Source: JBGPQJ01 sp963709295 (GTDB lineage: Bacteria > Chloroflexota > Anaerolineae > Anaerolineales > Villigracilaceae). Taken from it: a stretch of 64,000 bases of DNA. Below are positions 26,726-36,881 of the stretch, piece by piece. How positions within the stretch are numbered: the stretch's first letter is position 1; each line of letters opens with the position of its first letter. The notes below the pieces were generated by a model. It saw only the letters and a program-made list of their open reading frames with translations. It did not search any database and was not told where the DNA came from. The stretch lies in NCBI GenBank assembly GCA_963709295.1, contig CAVPVW010000003.1, positions 434,001-498,000 of the forward strand, written 5' to 3'. The translations under genes and the position numbers were made by a program.

Positions 26726-27335
26726 GTAGACCAGCCGCAACAATAATTGTAAATGACGAAACGAAGAAGTGGATAATAAATGGGTAAAGAAATGAGCGGG
26801 TGCGGTACGCTATCCACCCGAAAACAAAACCGCCAAAAATGGTGGATAGCGTCTCTATCTCAGGTTTTCCGAGGTGAGCAAGGGCAAAAGGAACAGCTTG
26901 CAGCCAAATGGCTTCAGGACCGAATTTTCGAGCGTACCCAAAAAGCAACCAGCCACGGAACAAGAATTCCCACGCGAACATTTCGACCAGAAGTTGCCAG
27001 GGAAGGTATTGCACCTGCCAATCATAATATTCCCTCATCGAGGGATCCGACTTTGCAAGAAAAAATAGAATTGGGGCAATAAGGAGGATGGATCCCGCTG
27101 TCAAAATCAATCCGGCTCGCCAGTCCCCGAACTGGAAGCCGTAGTCACGCGGACTGTCTCTAAATACAATTAGGATTACAGCCATCGGAATCAAGAAGAA
27201 TAATATAAAGCGATCCAAGGTCTCCCATTCTGTAAGCTTGTTGTACCTCTCAATTAATATCACCAGTGTGCTTACGATCGTAAGCACAGCGATTTTCCAG
27301 TCAAACCGTTGTTTGATATCGAAAAAGCTTTTCAT
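26718..27335 (-). CDS. CPBP-family intramembrane metalloprotease
   Basis: About 205 residues from ATG 27335; the open frame extends 37 codons further but without a start signal. The protein is almost all membrane spans. FAWEFLFRGWLLFGYARKFGP contains the E-rich EFLFRG motif and FALAHLGKPEIETLS the conserved H of the CPBP (Abi/CAAX) protease family, though the usual EExxxR motif is reduced to WEFLFRG, so catalysis is uncertain. The gene starts eight bases after the glycosyltransferase stop and overlaps the GNAT gene. Targets unknown. Confidence 0.8.
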   Translation of the reverse strand: MKSFFDIKQRFDWKIAVLTIVSTLVILIERYNKLTEWETLDRFILFFLIPMAVILIVFRDSPRDYGFQFGDWRAGLILTAGSILLIAPILFFLAKSDPSMREYYDWQVQYLPWQLLVEMFAWEFLFRGWLLFGYARKFGPEAIWLQAVPFALAHLGKPEIETLSTIFGGFVFGWIAYRTRSFLYPFIIHFFVSSFTIIVAAGLLG

Positions 27336-27342
27336 AAAAAGC

Positions 27343-28788
27343 CTAATAAGGAAATCCTGACCGGTTGCCTTCCGGACCAAATAGTAACAACAGCTTGTCC
27401 TGATCGCGGGCGAGTTCATACCCCCAGTTGAATGCCAACAAAACAACGAGCAAGGTCGCGGTGATAACCAAGACCTTCCCAGTCGGTGAAAGCTTGCATA
27501 AGTCTTTTAGGTCGCGAGCACCTCCGTCCCACAAACGGGCGGCGAGAATTGCAAGAAACGGTACTATGGTCAAGTGGAATCGATCTTCGGCTAGAAGCAG
27601 GATGTGAGGCAGGATGTAAGTAGCCAAAACCAATCCCAGCATGATGACTTCGTTGCGCCGCCAGTCTGCGAGAACCAAACCATAGACCGAAGAAGATGCC
27701 AGAACCACAAATGGCAGCAACAAGAGAAGGCTGGCACCAAGTAATCCGGGGGTTGGAATAAACCCAAAAAAATTGTTCGAATAAAAATATGTCAATGCCC
27801 TTCTTTCAAGTCCAAAAAAATGACCGGCTCTCATCACTGCCAAAGGCAGAACTCGTAACGGGTCGCTCTTAATAAATTCAATCGCTTTCGCTGTTCCGAG
27901 TTGATCCCGCACCCCATCATCAAGCATTGGGATCAAGTCCAAGGAAATCCCATATTGAAATGTGCCGGTACTTTTTGGATGATAACCCACATAAAGGTTA
28001 TACCCGAGGGAGCTTTCAATTCCCACCAGCCGGTCGTGAAGCATCGAATTCCTGGCGATCCATGGCAAACAAACGGCGATTGCAGTAACAAGCAACACTA
28101 CTGCGCCTTTCCTGTTTCTTAATGCAATCCACGCCCAAAGTGCAGCAATGACGCTTATCGGGAGTATCACTGAGCGGGTCAACGCTGATAATCCAATCAA
28201 CAGACCGGAAAGGAAGAACCACCGCAATCTTCCATCTTCTGAAGCTTTAAATAAAGACAAGGTGAATGCCAAAACCAGTACAAAAAACAAATTCTCGGTT
28301 GCGAGCGAGAGAGGGTAAATCACCATCATCGGGTATAGAGCGATTGCCCAGGCTGACCATTTGGCAGCACGCCTATGGTTCGGAAAGACATGTCTCGCCG
28401 CAAAATAGGTCATTGGGACCAGCATGGCATTTAGAATTACCTGGACGAACCTGGCTGCAAAAAATCGATCGGGGGTAATGCCGGAGAAAAAATAAACAAT
28501 TGCGAGGAATGCGGGGTACAAAGGCGGCCGAAACGAAGTCACCACCCCTCTTGGGTCATAGTCCACGGTTGTGAGATCAAAAGGAATATAGTTTTGAACC
28601 AGGTAGAGATCGTCCTGGGCATACCATCGATATCCATGGCCGGCGACAATGCTTCTCGCCAACATGTCGTATTGAAACATGTCGTCCAGGCCAATTCCCA
28701 AGTTCCTGCTCAGAAGCACAGGAATCAGTCGAATGACAAGCGCAACTAAAAATATCAAAACCGGGAAGGGAAGCCTTCGATTATCCAT
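27343..28788 (-). CDS. glycosyltransferase family 39 (PMT/ArnT-like) membrane protein
   Basis: The 481-residue protein has about 11 membrane spans and begins with PFPVLIFLVALVIRLIPVL. The loop after the first span, GIGLDDMFQYDMLARSIVAGHGYRW, carries the acidic residues of the glycosyltransferase 39 / ArnT family (DD), and FRPPLYPAFLAIVYFF resembles the same group. Such enzymes move a sugar from a polyprenyl phosphate to protein or lipid outside the membrane. It lies between gatB (27 bases upstream) and the CPBP gene in one leftward operon. The start ATG 28788 lacks a clear ribosome binding site. Sugar and acceptor unknown. Confidence 0.88.
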   Translation of the reverse strand: MDNRRLPFPVLIFLVALVIRLIPVLLSRNLGIGLDDMFQYDMLARSIVAGHGYRWYAQDDLYLVQNYIPFDLTTVDYDPRGVVTSFRPPLYPAFLAIVYFFSGITPDRFFAARFVQVILNAMLVPMTYFAARHVFPNHRRAAKWSAWAIALYPMMVIYPLSLATENLFFVLVLAFTLSLFKASEDGRLRWFFLSGLLIGLSALTRSVILPISVIAALWAWIALRNRKGAVVLLVTAIAVCLPWIARNSMLHDRLVGIESSLGYNLYVGYHPKSTGTFQYGISLDLIPMLDDGVRDQLGTAKAIEFIKSDPLRVLPLAVMRAGHFFGLERRALTYFYSNNFFGFIPTPGLLGASLLLLLPFVVLASSSVYGLVLADWRRNEVIMLGLVLATYILPHILLLAEDRFHLTIVPFLAILAARLWDGGARDLKDLCKLSPTGKVLVITATLLVVLLAFNWGYELARDQDKLLLLFGPEGNRSGFPY

Positions 28789-28814
28789 GCTTGCTGTCTC
28801 GTTGAAGTGTACGG

Positions 28815-30254
28815 TTACTTCAACAATTCTTCCAGAATTATCTTTGCGGTTTGGGGATCCGCTTTACCCTTCATCTTCTTCATAACTTGTCCAACAAACC
28901 AACCCATCAGGGTGACCTTCCCAGCCTTGTAGCTTTCCACTTCCTTTGGAGATTCCGCCAACACCTCAGCTGCAATTTTTCTAATAGCTTCGTCATCGCT
29001 GACTAATCCAAGTCCCTCCTCGCTCACAACCTGCTGAGGCGCTTGACCTGATAAATTGGTTTTTTCGAGCAAGGATTTCCCCGTATTGGTGTTAATTGCA
29101 CCACTGTCCACCATATGGACGATATCAGCCAGGTATTTCGGGGATAAACGTAAATCTTCAGCCGTCGTGCCCGAGGCATTGATCAGCCGCATCACGTCAT
29201 TCATAATCCAGTTCGACATCCGTTTTGGATCCCCGCCATAGGCCTTGACAGCTTCCTCGAAATATTCAGCCAGGGATCGTTCGCCCGTGAGAATCTCAGC
29301 ATCGTATTCAGGAATGCCATAATCGAGAACAAACCGAGCCTTGCGGGCAAGAGGTAATTCCGGAAATCCCGATAGGATTCTTTGTTTCCAGGTTTCATCC
29401 AGCACCACGGGAAGCAGGTCAGGCTCTCTAAAGTATCGATAATCTGCTTCTGTCTCCTTCGAGCGCATTTTTCTCAGGACCTGGTTTTCTTCATCCCACT
29501 CAAGCGTCCAGGCTTCGACCTTTTTACCCGCCGCATATTCACGTTTCTGGCGTTCAATTTCCTTTTCTATGGCATCCTTGACCGCATCGATTGAATTGAC
29601 GTTCTTTATCTCCGTCTTGGGATTCAAATAATCTGCGCCAATCAGGCGCAAGGAAACATTCGCATCGCACCTCAGGTGACCTTTTTCCATATCCGCTTCG
29701 GATATCCCAATCCACCGTAAAAGCTGTCGCAGCCTGATTAAATACTGGGCCGCTTCGGCAGCAGACCGGATATCGGGACCGGTCACCATTTCGATCAACG
29801 GAACACCACAACGATTAAAATCTATTAGCCTGCGCCCAAGCTCATTCTTTGTCTTTCCCGCATCTTCTTCCATATGAAGCTTCCAAATACCGACATGACG
29901 ATTGGTCCCTGCAGGCATTGGAACATCCAGAAAACCGCCTTTTGCAAGGGGTCGGTCATATTGCGAGATTTGGTAACCCTTAGGTAAATCAGGGTAAAAA
30001 TAATTCTTTCGGTCAAAATACGAAACATCTTGAATCTCGGCATTCATGGCCTTCGCAAGTAGAATGCCTTTTTCGACCACGCTTTCATTCAAAACTGGGA
30101 GAACTCCCGGCATGCCGGTGCAGACAGGGCAAATGTTCGAATTGGGCGGGTCCATCCAGGAATCTGCCTTGCATGAACAAAAAATTTTTGTCTTTGTATT
30201 CAGTTGGATGTGTGTTTCCAACCCAATAATCGCTTCGTATTCTTCCATGGTCAT
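28815..30254 (-). CDS. gatB: Asp-tRNA(Asn)/Glu-tRNA(Gln) amidotransferase subunit B
   Basis: The 479-residue subunit recognises and activates mischarged Glu-tRNA(Gln) or Asp-tRNA(Asn). EAIIGLETHIQL, FCSC, SNICPVCTGMPGVLPVLN (zinc-type Cys) and the EMVTGPDIRSAAEA motif are typical of the GatB catalytic part; the C-terminal part ends with a tRNA-binding helical GatB/Yqey domain (GWFVGQVMKKMKGKADPQTAKIILEELL). ATG 30254 is followed two codons later by a second ATG; the AAGGAAG seven bases upstream favours the first. It lies after the M55 peptidase gene rather than directly after gatA, although gatC and gatA are upstream in the same operon. Confidence 0.96.
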   Translation of the reverse strand: MTMEEYEAIIGLETHIQLNTKTKIFCSCKADSWMDPPNSNICPVCTGMPGVLPVLNESVVEKGILLAKAMNAEIQDVSYFDRKNYFYPDLPKGYQISQYDRPLAKGGFLDVPMPAGTNRHVGIWKLHMEEDAGKTKNELGRRLIDFNRCGVPLIEMVTGPDIRSAAEAAQYLIRLRQLLRWIGISEADMEKGHLRCDANVSLRLIGADYLNPKTEIKNVNSIDAVKDAIEKEIERQKREYAAGKKVEAWTLEWDEENQVLRKMRSKETEADYRYFREPDLLPVVLDETWKQRILSGFPELPLARKARFVLDYGIPEYDAEILTGERSLAEYFEEAVKAYGGDPKRMSNWIMNDVMRLINASGTTAEDLRLSPKYLADIVHMVDSGAINTNTGKSLLEKTNLSGQAPQQVVSEEGLGLVSDDEAIRKIAAEVLAESPKEVESYKAGKVTLMGWFVGQVMKKMKGKADPQTAKIILEELLK

Positions 30255-30320
30255 CCCGCAGCTTCCTTAATAACCTGTATTCTCAGAATTTCAACATTGC
30301 AGCCGCATAACTATGATCAT

Positions 30321-31146
30321 CTACGAAAGGGAAGCAAGTCCCGCAGCTGCCCGGAATGTCTTGTAAGCAGACGCCATATCAGGACTTGTAAACGAGATTT
30401 TATTCGCAACCCGTTGAGAGCCCGGAAGCCGGCTCGCCCGGTCCGCCATATCGGATGAAACAAGTTCTATGGCGATCTGAATGGGCGATTGCATGACATA
30501 CGGCTTCGGAGCCAATCCTTTTTGTATATTTCCAATTGCGCTTATTGATGCATTTCGAATCAGCGTTTGCAATTCGGCAGGAGGCAGACATAAAGCAGAA
30601 TGACGCCCGGAAGCCTGCTTTACTTCGGCAATCTCCAGGTTGCCAAGCAATTCTCGCGCTTGCCGGCAGGCTGTCTGATCTCCTGAAATCATTACCACCG
30701 GAACTCCAAAAGCTCCTGCAAGCGCAGCATTCAGTCCAAATTCGCCGACCAGGTTGTCATTCACCCAAACGTTGATAATATTCGTCGACCAGGTGTGGTC
30801 CAAGATCCCGTTTTCCGAAGACGCGCGCGCATGATATCCGATGAAAAACACACCATCGAACGAATTATCGATGCCCTGCATCATTGAAAACTGAGAGGTC
30901 CCAATCCCCAAGTTTAGCTTCGCGCGCCTGTCCAATTCTTCAATCAGAATGTTGGAACCGTTCCAATGTCCATCGGTGACTACCACTTCATCCGCGCCGC
31001 CTTCAAAGGCTCCCTCAATGGCCGAGTTGGCATCCCGGGTCATGAGGTGACGGAACCGCTGGTATTCTGTCCTGTGAGGGATCAACATGGTCCCAGGAGG
31101 TCACGCCCGTAATCCCTTCCATGTCGCAAGAAATCAGGATTTTCAC
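30321..31146 (-). CDS. M55-family D-aminopeptidase (DppA-like), frameshifted near the N-terminus
   Basis: The repaired protein has about 274 residues, the usual M55 length. GTG 31146 with AAGGAG upstream begins KILISCDMEGITGVTSWDHVDPS, whose SCDMEG contains the first zinc ligands. The second reading frame continues TEYQRFRHLMTRDANSAIEGAFEGGADEVVVTDGHWNGSNIL (zinc ligand DGH) to FDGVFFIGYHARASSENGILDHTWS (YHA). Removing one G from the GG pair at about 31071-31072 joins them. The family hydrolyses D-amino-acid-containing peptides, typically in cell-wall peptide use. It lies between gatA and gatB, an unusual insertion into the gat operon. Confidence 0.88.
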
Positions 31147-31176
31147 AGGTTAGCTCCTTGTTTATTCAAGCAAGTT

Positions 31177-32759
31177 TTAATCACCGACTACTTGCGGTCT
31201 GACCGCTCTCCAGGATTCGTTTTCTGTAATTTTTTCGTACATACGGGAAATTCTGAAGAGTTCGCCTTCCGAAAAATCGGGGCCTAGGAAATGAATCCCT
31301 ATGGGAAGTCCATCCGTATCAAAGCCAGCCGGGATGGAGATACCGGGAATCCCCGCATGGTTGGCGGGAACGGTCAATTGATCGGCGTATTGCATCAAAA
31401 CCAAATCACCATAAACGCCACCCATCTTAAATGCAGTCGCAGGAGTAGTCGGCGTGAGAAGAGCACTGAGGCGATAATTTCCATTTGGGTCAAATATCTT
31501 ATCAAAATCACGCCGAATTAAAGCGCGGACCTTTAATGCTCGAATATAATATTGCTCGCTGTATTGGGCGGCAGAAACATACATCCCCATTAGCACCCGT
31601 AACTTTGGTTGAAGCCCAAATCCCTCTCCGCGGGACTTCTTATACATCTCGCTGAGAGTCTCGACTTGGGCTGGCGAGCGGTAACCATACTTTACGCCAT
31701 CGTATCGATGTAAATTCGATGCTGCCTCCACCCGGGAAATGACAAAATAGGCGGGGATGCCGAATTTAGTATGCGGCATGGGGACATCTTCGACGATTTC
31801 AGCGCCTTGCTTTTCAAGCAACTCGGCCGCCCGTATGACAGCCTTTTTTATTTCCGCGGGAACTTCTTGTTCCTGCACATCCCCGGTTTCAGCATCGATA
31901 TAAGTAATCTTGAAATAATCAGGGGATAAACCGATGCGCATTCCCTTGACACCATTCTCAATTTCCTCTAAATAATCGGGGACCGGAGCAGTCGCCGCCG
32001 TCGAATCCCTTGGGTCCCGGCCAGCTATCACCTTCAACAGCAATGCGGCATCGGTCACGTTTCGCGCGACAGGTCCGGGACAATCCAACGAGGATCCGAA
32101 GGCAATTAACCCGTATCGTGATACCCGGCCATAGGTGGGTTTCACCCCCACCACGCCACAAAACGCGGCGGGCTGACGGACTGAACCAGCAGTGTCCGTC
32201 CCCAAGCTTAATGTCCCTCGTAGGCTGCAACGGCAGCTGCAGAACCGCCCGATGAGCCTCCCGGAACGTAGGCTGTGTTCCACGGGTTGCGAGGTGCTGG
32301 CTGAAAAGCGGACGATTCGCTGGATGAACCGTAGGTAAACTCATCAAGATTTACCTTCCCTAAAATAACAGCACCTGCTGACTCCATTCTCTCAACCGGT
32401 GTCGCTGTATAGGGGGATGTGTAATTCGCCAGTATTTTCGAAGCTGCGGTTGATAATGTACCTTCAACACAAAAAATGTCTTTCACGGTTGTGGGGACGC
32501 CTGCAAGCGTTCCCACAGTCTCTCCGGCAGCAATCTTTCTATCTACTTCATCAGCTTGTTTGCGGGCACGCTCGCTGGTCACATTAATGAACGCATGAAC
32601 TTTGTCAGGTTCCTCCAGGCGATCACCGCCAAGCGAGCCGGCTACACCATCAACATGCATAATATGAGAGAGATTGGCTTCGAGCACCTCTCTCGCGGAT
32701 ATCTCTTTACGTGCGACAAGTCGGGCAATATCTTGGGCGGTCAGCGCAAGGATATCCAT
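31177..32759 (-). CDS. gatA: Asp-tRNA(Asn)/Glu-tRNA(Gln) amidotransferase subunit A (one frameshift)
   Basis: The repaired protein has about 527 residues. ATG 32759 overlaps the gatC stop by one base (TAATG). The amidase-signature region shows the catalytic Lys in GVPTTVKDIFCVEGTLS, the cis-Ser in GGSSGGSAAAVAAYEG and the nucleophile Ser in GTDTAGSVRQPAAFCG. The frame is lost at about 32214-32217, where one base is missing in a CCC (plus strand) run; the second frame carries the motif TLSLGTDTAGS onward, with no missing residues. Since all catalytic residues are present and the gene is essential in organisms without GlnRS, an assembly error is likely. Somewhat longer than the usual GatA because of an insertion near residue 40. 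Confidence 0.93.
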
Positions 32760-33079
32760 TAATCCAGGTCCTTGTGGGGGATTTCCGGGACAATAATATA
32801 GTCATTTTCGATTTCGGGAGCCTGTTTTAGCAGCAATCCCGGATCGGGGTATGCGCACCATTCATCTTTTCGTTTCTTTGGTGAAATCTCTGGAGGGAAG
32901 GCGATTCCATGAGGCGTAACTTCTATTTCGGAATCAAGAGGAATGGATGCCAATTCCTTAATGGCTTTTAACTGGTTATTCATTTGCCTGCGCAAATAGT
33001 CAGTCTCCTCAGGCGCCAGCTCCAGGGCAGCCAAATCAACGAGATGAGCGAACAAATCAGGGGAGATTTCTTCAGGCAT
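32759..33079 (-). CDS. gatC: Asp-tRNA(Asn)/Glu-tRNA(Gln) amidotransferase subunit C
   Basis: About 106 residues from ATG 33079 with GAGGA six bases upstream; an ATG seven codons earlier is less well placed. The pattern LFAHLVDLAALELAPEETDYLRRQMNNQLKAIKELASIPLD is the GatC helical linker, and the C-terminal tail FPPEIS...DPGLLLKQAPEIENDYIIVPEI is also typical. GatC wraps around and stabilises GatA. First gene of the leftward operon that runs to the methyltransferase near 25.2 kb. Confidence 0.93.
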   Translation of the reverse strand: MPEEISPDLFAHLVDLAALELAPEETDYLRRQMNNQLKAIKELASIPLDSEIEVTPHGIAFPPEISPKKRKDEWCAYPDPGLLLKQAPEIENDYIIVPEIPHKDLD

Positions 33080-33098
33080 AGGTTTCCTCTTGCAGGGC

Positions 33099-33174
33099 AT
33101 TATATTCCATATGCGGTCTTACGAACAGTTCGCGTTACCGGCGGCAAGCTTGGCAACAACAATAATGCTATAAT
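33099..33174. promoter_or_regulatory. divergent promoter region between gatC and acyl-CoA dehydrogenase
   Basis: A TATAAT hexamer reads leftward at 33104-33099, twenty bases before the gatC start, and another reads rightward at 33169-33174, upstream of the acyl-CoA dehydrogenase start at 33197. Both -35 regions are weak. Confidence 0.5.
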
Positions 33175-33196
33175 GTCAAAAAACCGGAGCGCCTAA

Positions 33197-34360
33197 ATGA
33201 GTGAACTTTTCCCATTCTCAAAAGAACACGAAATGCTAAGGGGTGCCGCGCGCGATTTTGCCCAGAATGAAATTGCGCCGATCGCTGCCGAATTCGACGA
33301 AAGCGGTGAATTTCCATATAACACAATAAAAAAAATGGGGGAAATGGGCTTGATGGGAATCGAGATTCCCGAGGAATATGGCGGTGCAGGGATGGACACC
33401 TTGTCGTATGTTCTTGCGTTGGAGGAAATCTGCAAGGTGGATGCGGCGCATGGCGTCATTATGTCGGTGAACAATTCTCTGTATTGTTTCGGGATTAATA
33501 AATTTGGTTCAGAAACCCAAAAGGAGAAATTCCTTAAGCCCGTCGCGTCCGGTTTATCGATAGGTGCCTACTCATTGACAGAACCCATGTCCGGTTCGGA
33601 TGCGGGTACGATGCGATCTCGGGCTGTTTTGGATGGCGATGCTTACGTCTTAAACGGGCGAAAATCCTGGGTCACCAGCGGTCCAGTTGCGGATTTCATG
33701 GTAGTTTTTATGATGACAGATTCCGACAAAAAACAAAAAGGGATTACTGCGTTTTTGGTTGACGCAAAAAAACCGGGATTTATCCGCGGAAAGAAGGAAC
33801 CAAAACTTGGAATCCGCGCTTCCGCTACTAGCGAAATCGTCTTTGAGAATTATCGGTGTTCCGTGGAAGACAGGCTTGGGCAGGAGGGCGAAGGGTTTAA
33901 AATTGCCATGACCGTCCTAGACGCAGGGCGTATAGGGATTGCGACACAGGCGCTTGGAATTGCCGAGGCAGCTTATGGTGCTTCTGTAGGTTACGCAAAC
34001 GATCGTGAGGCATTTGGCCAGAAAATTGGTGAATTTCAAGGGATCTCTTTTAAGATCGCAGATATGAAAACCAGGATCGAAGCATCGAGATTGCTAACTT
34101 ATCAAGCCGCCCTTGCCAAGGAAAAGTCCAAAACAACGGGTCAGCGCTATTCCCTTGAAGCCTCCATGGCAAAGTTGTTCGCGTCAGAAACGGCCATGTT
34201 TGTTACCCATGCCGCTGTTCAGATTCACGGTGGGATGGGTTACAGCAAGGAACTACCCGTGGAAAGATATTTCCGGGATGCAAAAATTACTGAAATTTAT
34301 GAAGGAACGAGTGAAATTCAGCGGCTAGTGATCGCTCGAAACGAACTCAGCGGTCAATAA
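33197..34360 (+). CDS. acyl-CoA dehydrogenase
   Basis: A 387-residue flavoprotein of the same family as the one at 24-25 kb but clearly a different paralog. MRGAARDFAQNEIAPIAAEFDESGEFP-like start, IGAYSLTEPMSGSDAGTMRSRA, GRKSWVTSGPVADFMVVFMMT and GGMGYSKELPVERYFRDAKITEIYEGTSEIQRLVIARNEL are the hallmarks, the last with the catalytic Glu of the butyryl-CoA type. ATG 33197 follows GGAG (33186-33189) with a seven-base spacer. The next gene starts two bases later and is unrelated, so they may be transcribed together without a pathway link. Confidence 0.94.
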   Translation: MSELFPFSKEHEMLRGAARDFAQNEIAPIAAEFDESGEFPYNTIKKMGEMGLMGIEIPEEYGGAGMDTLSYVLALEEICKVDAAHGVIMSVNNSLYCFGINKFGSETQKEKFLKPVASGLSIGAYSLTEPMSGSDAGTMRSRAVLDGDAYVLNGRKSWVTSGPVADFMVVFMMTDSDKKQKGITAFLVDAKKPGFIRGKKEPKLGIRASATSEIVFENYRCSVEDRLGQEGEGFKIAMTVLDAGRIGIATQALGIAEAAYGASVGYANDREAFGQKIGEFQGISFKIADMKTRIEASRLLTYQAALAKEKSKTTGQRYSLEASMAKLFASETAMFVTHAAVQIHGGMGYSKELPVERYFRDAKITEIYEGTSEIQRLVIARNELSGQ

Positions 34361-34362
34361 TC

Positions 34363-36810
34363 ATGAGCGAAAATGATATTTCGATTTTGGAATGGCTGAA
34401 AAACTTCTTCAAGAATCCAAAACGAGGGTTTCTTAGGATTCCCGATGGAGGATCTGAGTTAATTCAAAATGACACAATTCAGAATACTGAAGTTGATAAT
34501 CAGCCAAAAACCGATGATGAATTTCAGTTAGCTACGCCCATCGAATCAATTTCCGGTACCGGCCTGGTTCAGGTCGATATCTCAGTGATCATTCCCGCAG
34601 GGAGTTCAATTAATCTAGAAGTCGCAACCGGGTTCGAAAATGATAAACCTCGGGGGAATGTGGAATCATCTCCAAAAATCGATAAGCTTTGGATAGACGT
34701 CAATCCATCCTCGGGTGAAAGAATTTTTCGATTCGCTGAAAAAGGCGCAAAAGAAGGCAGATTTCACGGAATCGGCAATTTCAAAATCAGCATTTCTCTG
34801 GTAACCGTTCTTGTCATTCTAAGTTTGTCACTATACACGCTTTCAAGGTTTGCGGGATTGAACCGATTTCCGGCATACTTTTTCTCAGACGAGGCAATGC
34901 AAACAATTTTTGCTGAGAAACTGATTGAAAATAACTTTCTTGACGCAAACGATAAGGGGGTTCCAGTTTATGTGATGGTCGAAGGGGATCGCTGGTCTCC
35001 GATGGCTTCGATCTATGTACAGGCCACGGCGGTATTGCTTTTTGGGAAATCGGTCCTTCAAACCAGAGCCACCTCCATATTCATCGGGTTGCTGGGAGTC
35101 GTCTCAATTGGACTGATCTTGAAATATATTTTTAAACAACGGTATTGGTGGGTGGCGATTTTTTCTTAACTTTATTGCCTGCCTGGTTCCTGCACTCCCG
35201 TACAGCCTTCGAAACAGTCATGGCGACTGCCTTTTTTGCTATATTCCTTCTCTTTTACTTGTTATATCGCTACCGGAACCCTTACTTCTTTTTTGGAGCG
35301 GTGGTCTTTGGGGCGTTGACATTCTATTCTTACTCCAACAGTCAGGCAATAATGGGATTGGTAACGATTGGTTTGGCAATTTCTGACTTCAGCTACCACA
35401 AGGAAAATCGACGCATTCTATTATGGAGTCTTCCCCTGGTCTTTTTTGTTGCAATTCCATTCATAATATTCCAAACAAAAATCCCGGATGGACTATCCAC
35501 CCACCTAAGGGCAATAAAATCATACTGGTTTCAGCCCATATCACTTGACCAGAAATTTCTTATTTTTTTCAAGAATTATTTAATTGGACTAAGCCCAAAT
35601 TATTGGTTTATCGAAAATGGCAGAGACCTGATAAGGCATAGAATGGTGGGTTATGGACATTTCCCTTTATGGTCGCTCCCTTTGGTGCTAATTGGAATAG
35701 CGCTTGCAATTAAGAATTTCCGCAGAGTCTTCTTATAGGGCAGTTCTCATTTCACTGCTCGCGGCTCCGGTTGGTGGGTCTATGCTGGAAATCAGCATTG
35801 CTCGCACTTTGGCAATAATTGTTCCAGCCACAATTCTTACAATACTGGGGCTGGAATGGCTATTTGGCTGGGCCGAAAAGAAGATCAAGCCTGCCTATAT
35901 TGCGGTTAGCGCATTCATCATTCTTGCAGCGTTGAGTATTCACACGCTAAATAATTCTGTGAGCAATGGCCCATTATGGACAAACGTTTATGGTCTTTAT
36001 GGGCTGCAATACGGCGCGGTTCAAATTTTCGAAGAGACATTACCGGCCTATGTCCAGGATGGAAGCACAAGAAATATCATTGTGTCACCTGTTTGGGCGA
36101 ATGCTACCAACAGGTTCGTTGAATTCTTCTTTTCATCCAAAGATGATCAAAATCGAATTTCCATTGAAGGGTTAGATGCCTATTTATTAAGAAAACTCGA
36201 TTTGGATCCCAGTGACCTTTTTGTGTGGACCTCGGAAGAATACCAAAGAGCAGTTGAAAGCGGCAAGTTTGAATCCATAAATGTTGAAAAAATAATTCCC
36301 TATCCCAACGGGGAACCCGGCTTCTTTGTTGTCAGGATGCAATACTCAGAAAATATTGATGAGATATTTATCGCCGAGAAGGAAGCGCGCAGCCAGCCAA
36401 TGGAAGAAGATGTCGAGCTGGATGGACAACGCGTTCATGTCATGTATTCACGCATTGACGGCGGAGAGCTTCTAAATATCTTTGATAACAACTCGAATAC
36501 ACTGATGCGAGGGCTTGAGGCAAATCCATTCATTATTCAACTGGAATTCGATGAACCCAGATCCATTCAACAAGTAAATTTGACAACAGCCACGATGAAG
36601 GATTTCGATGTCACGGTAAAAGCTTTCGGGGATGCTGACGATTCGCCCGTTGTATACGAGAGTAATTATTTGGACCTGCCATCTGACCCGACGGTAAGTA
36701 TAGACCTCGAAAATGGACCCCTATCAGTTAAGAGACTGATTGTTGAAATAAAACATAATACCCTCGAAGATCCCACCAATATCCATATTCGAGAGTTGCA
36801 GCTCAGGTAA
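34363..36810 (+). CDS. large PMT-type glycosyltransferase with C-terminal discoidin-like domain (two frameshifts)
   Basis: The repaired protein has about 815 residues. An acidic, Thr/Ser-rich cytoplasmic N-terminal part (about 150 residues) precedes the first span (ISLVTVLVILSLSLYTLSRFAG). LNRFPAYFFSDEAMQTIFAEKLIENNF has the acidic loop of GT39/ArnT-like transferases, and about ten spans follow. The last 120 residues (FDNNSNTLMRGLEANPFIIQLEFDEPRSIQQVNLTTATMKDFDV) resemble an F5/8 type C carbohydrate-binding fold. One T is missing in the run at 35159-35164 (I-F-F-L continues) and one extra base lies at about 35725-35731. Sugar donor and acceptor unknown. An example of the frame breaks concentrated in this window. 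Confidence 0.8.
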
Positions 36811-36881
36811 GTCGATTTTGTTGTTTTCGCCACAATTTTTTTGCCTGGAAAATAATCTTTACAAAGGTCTTAGATCAACAA

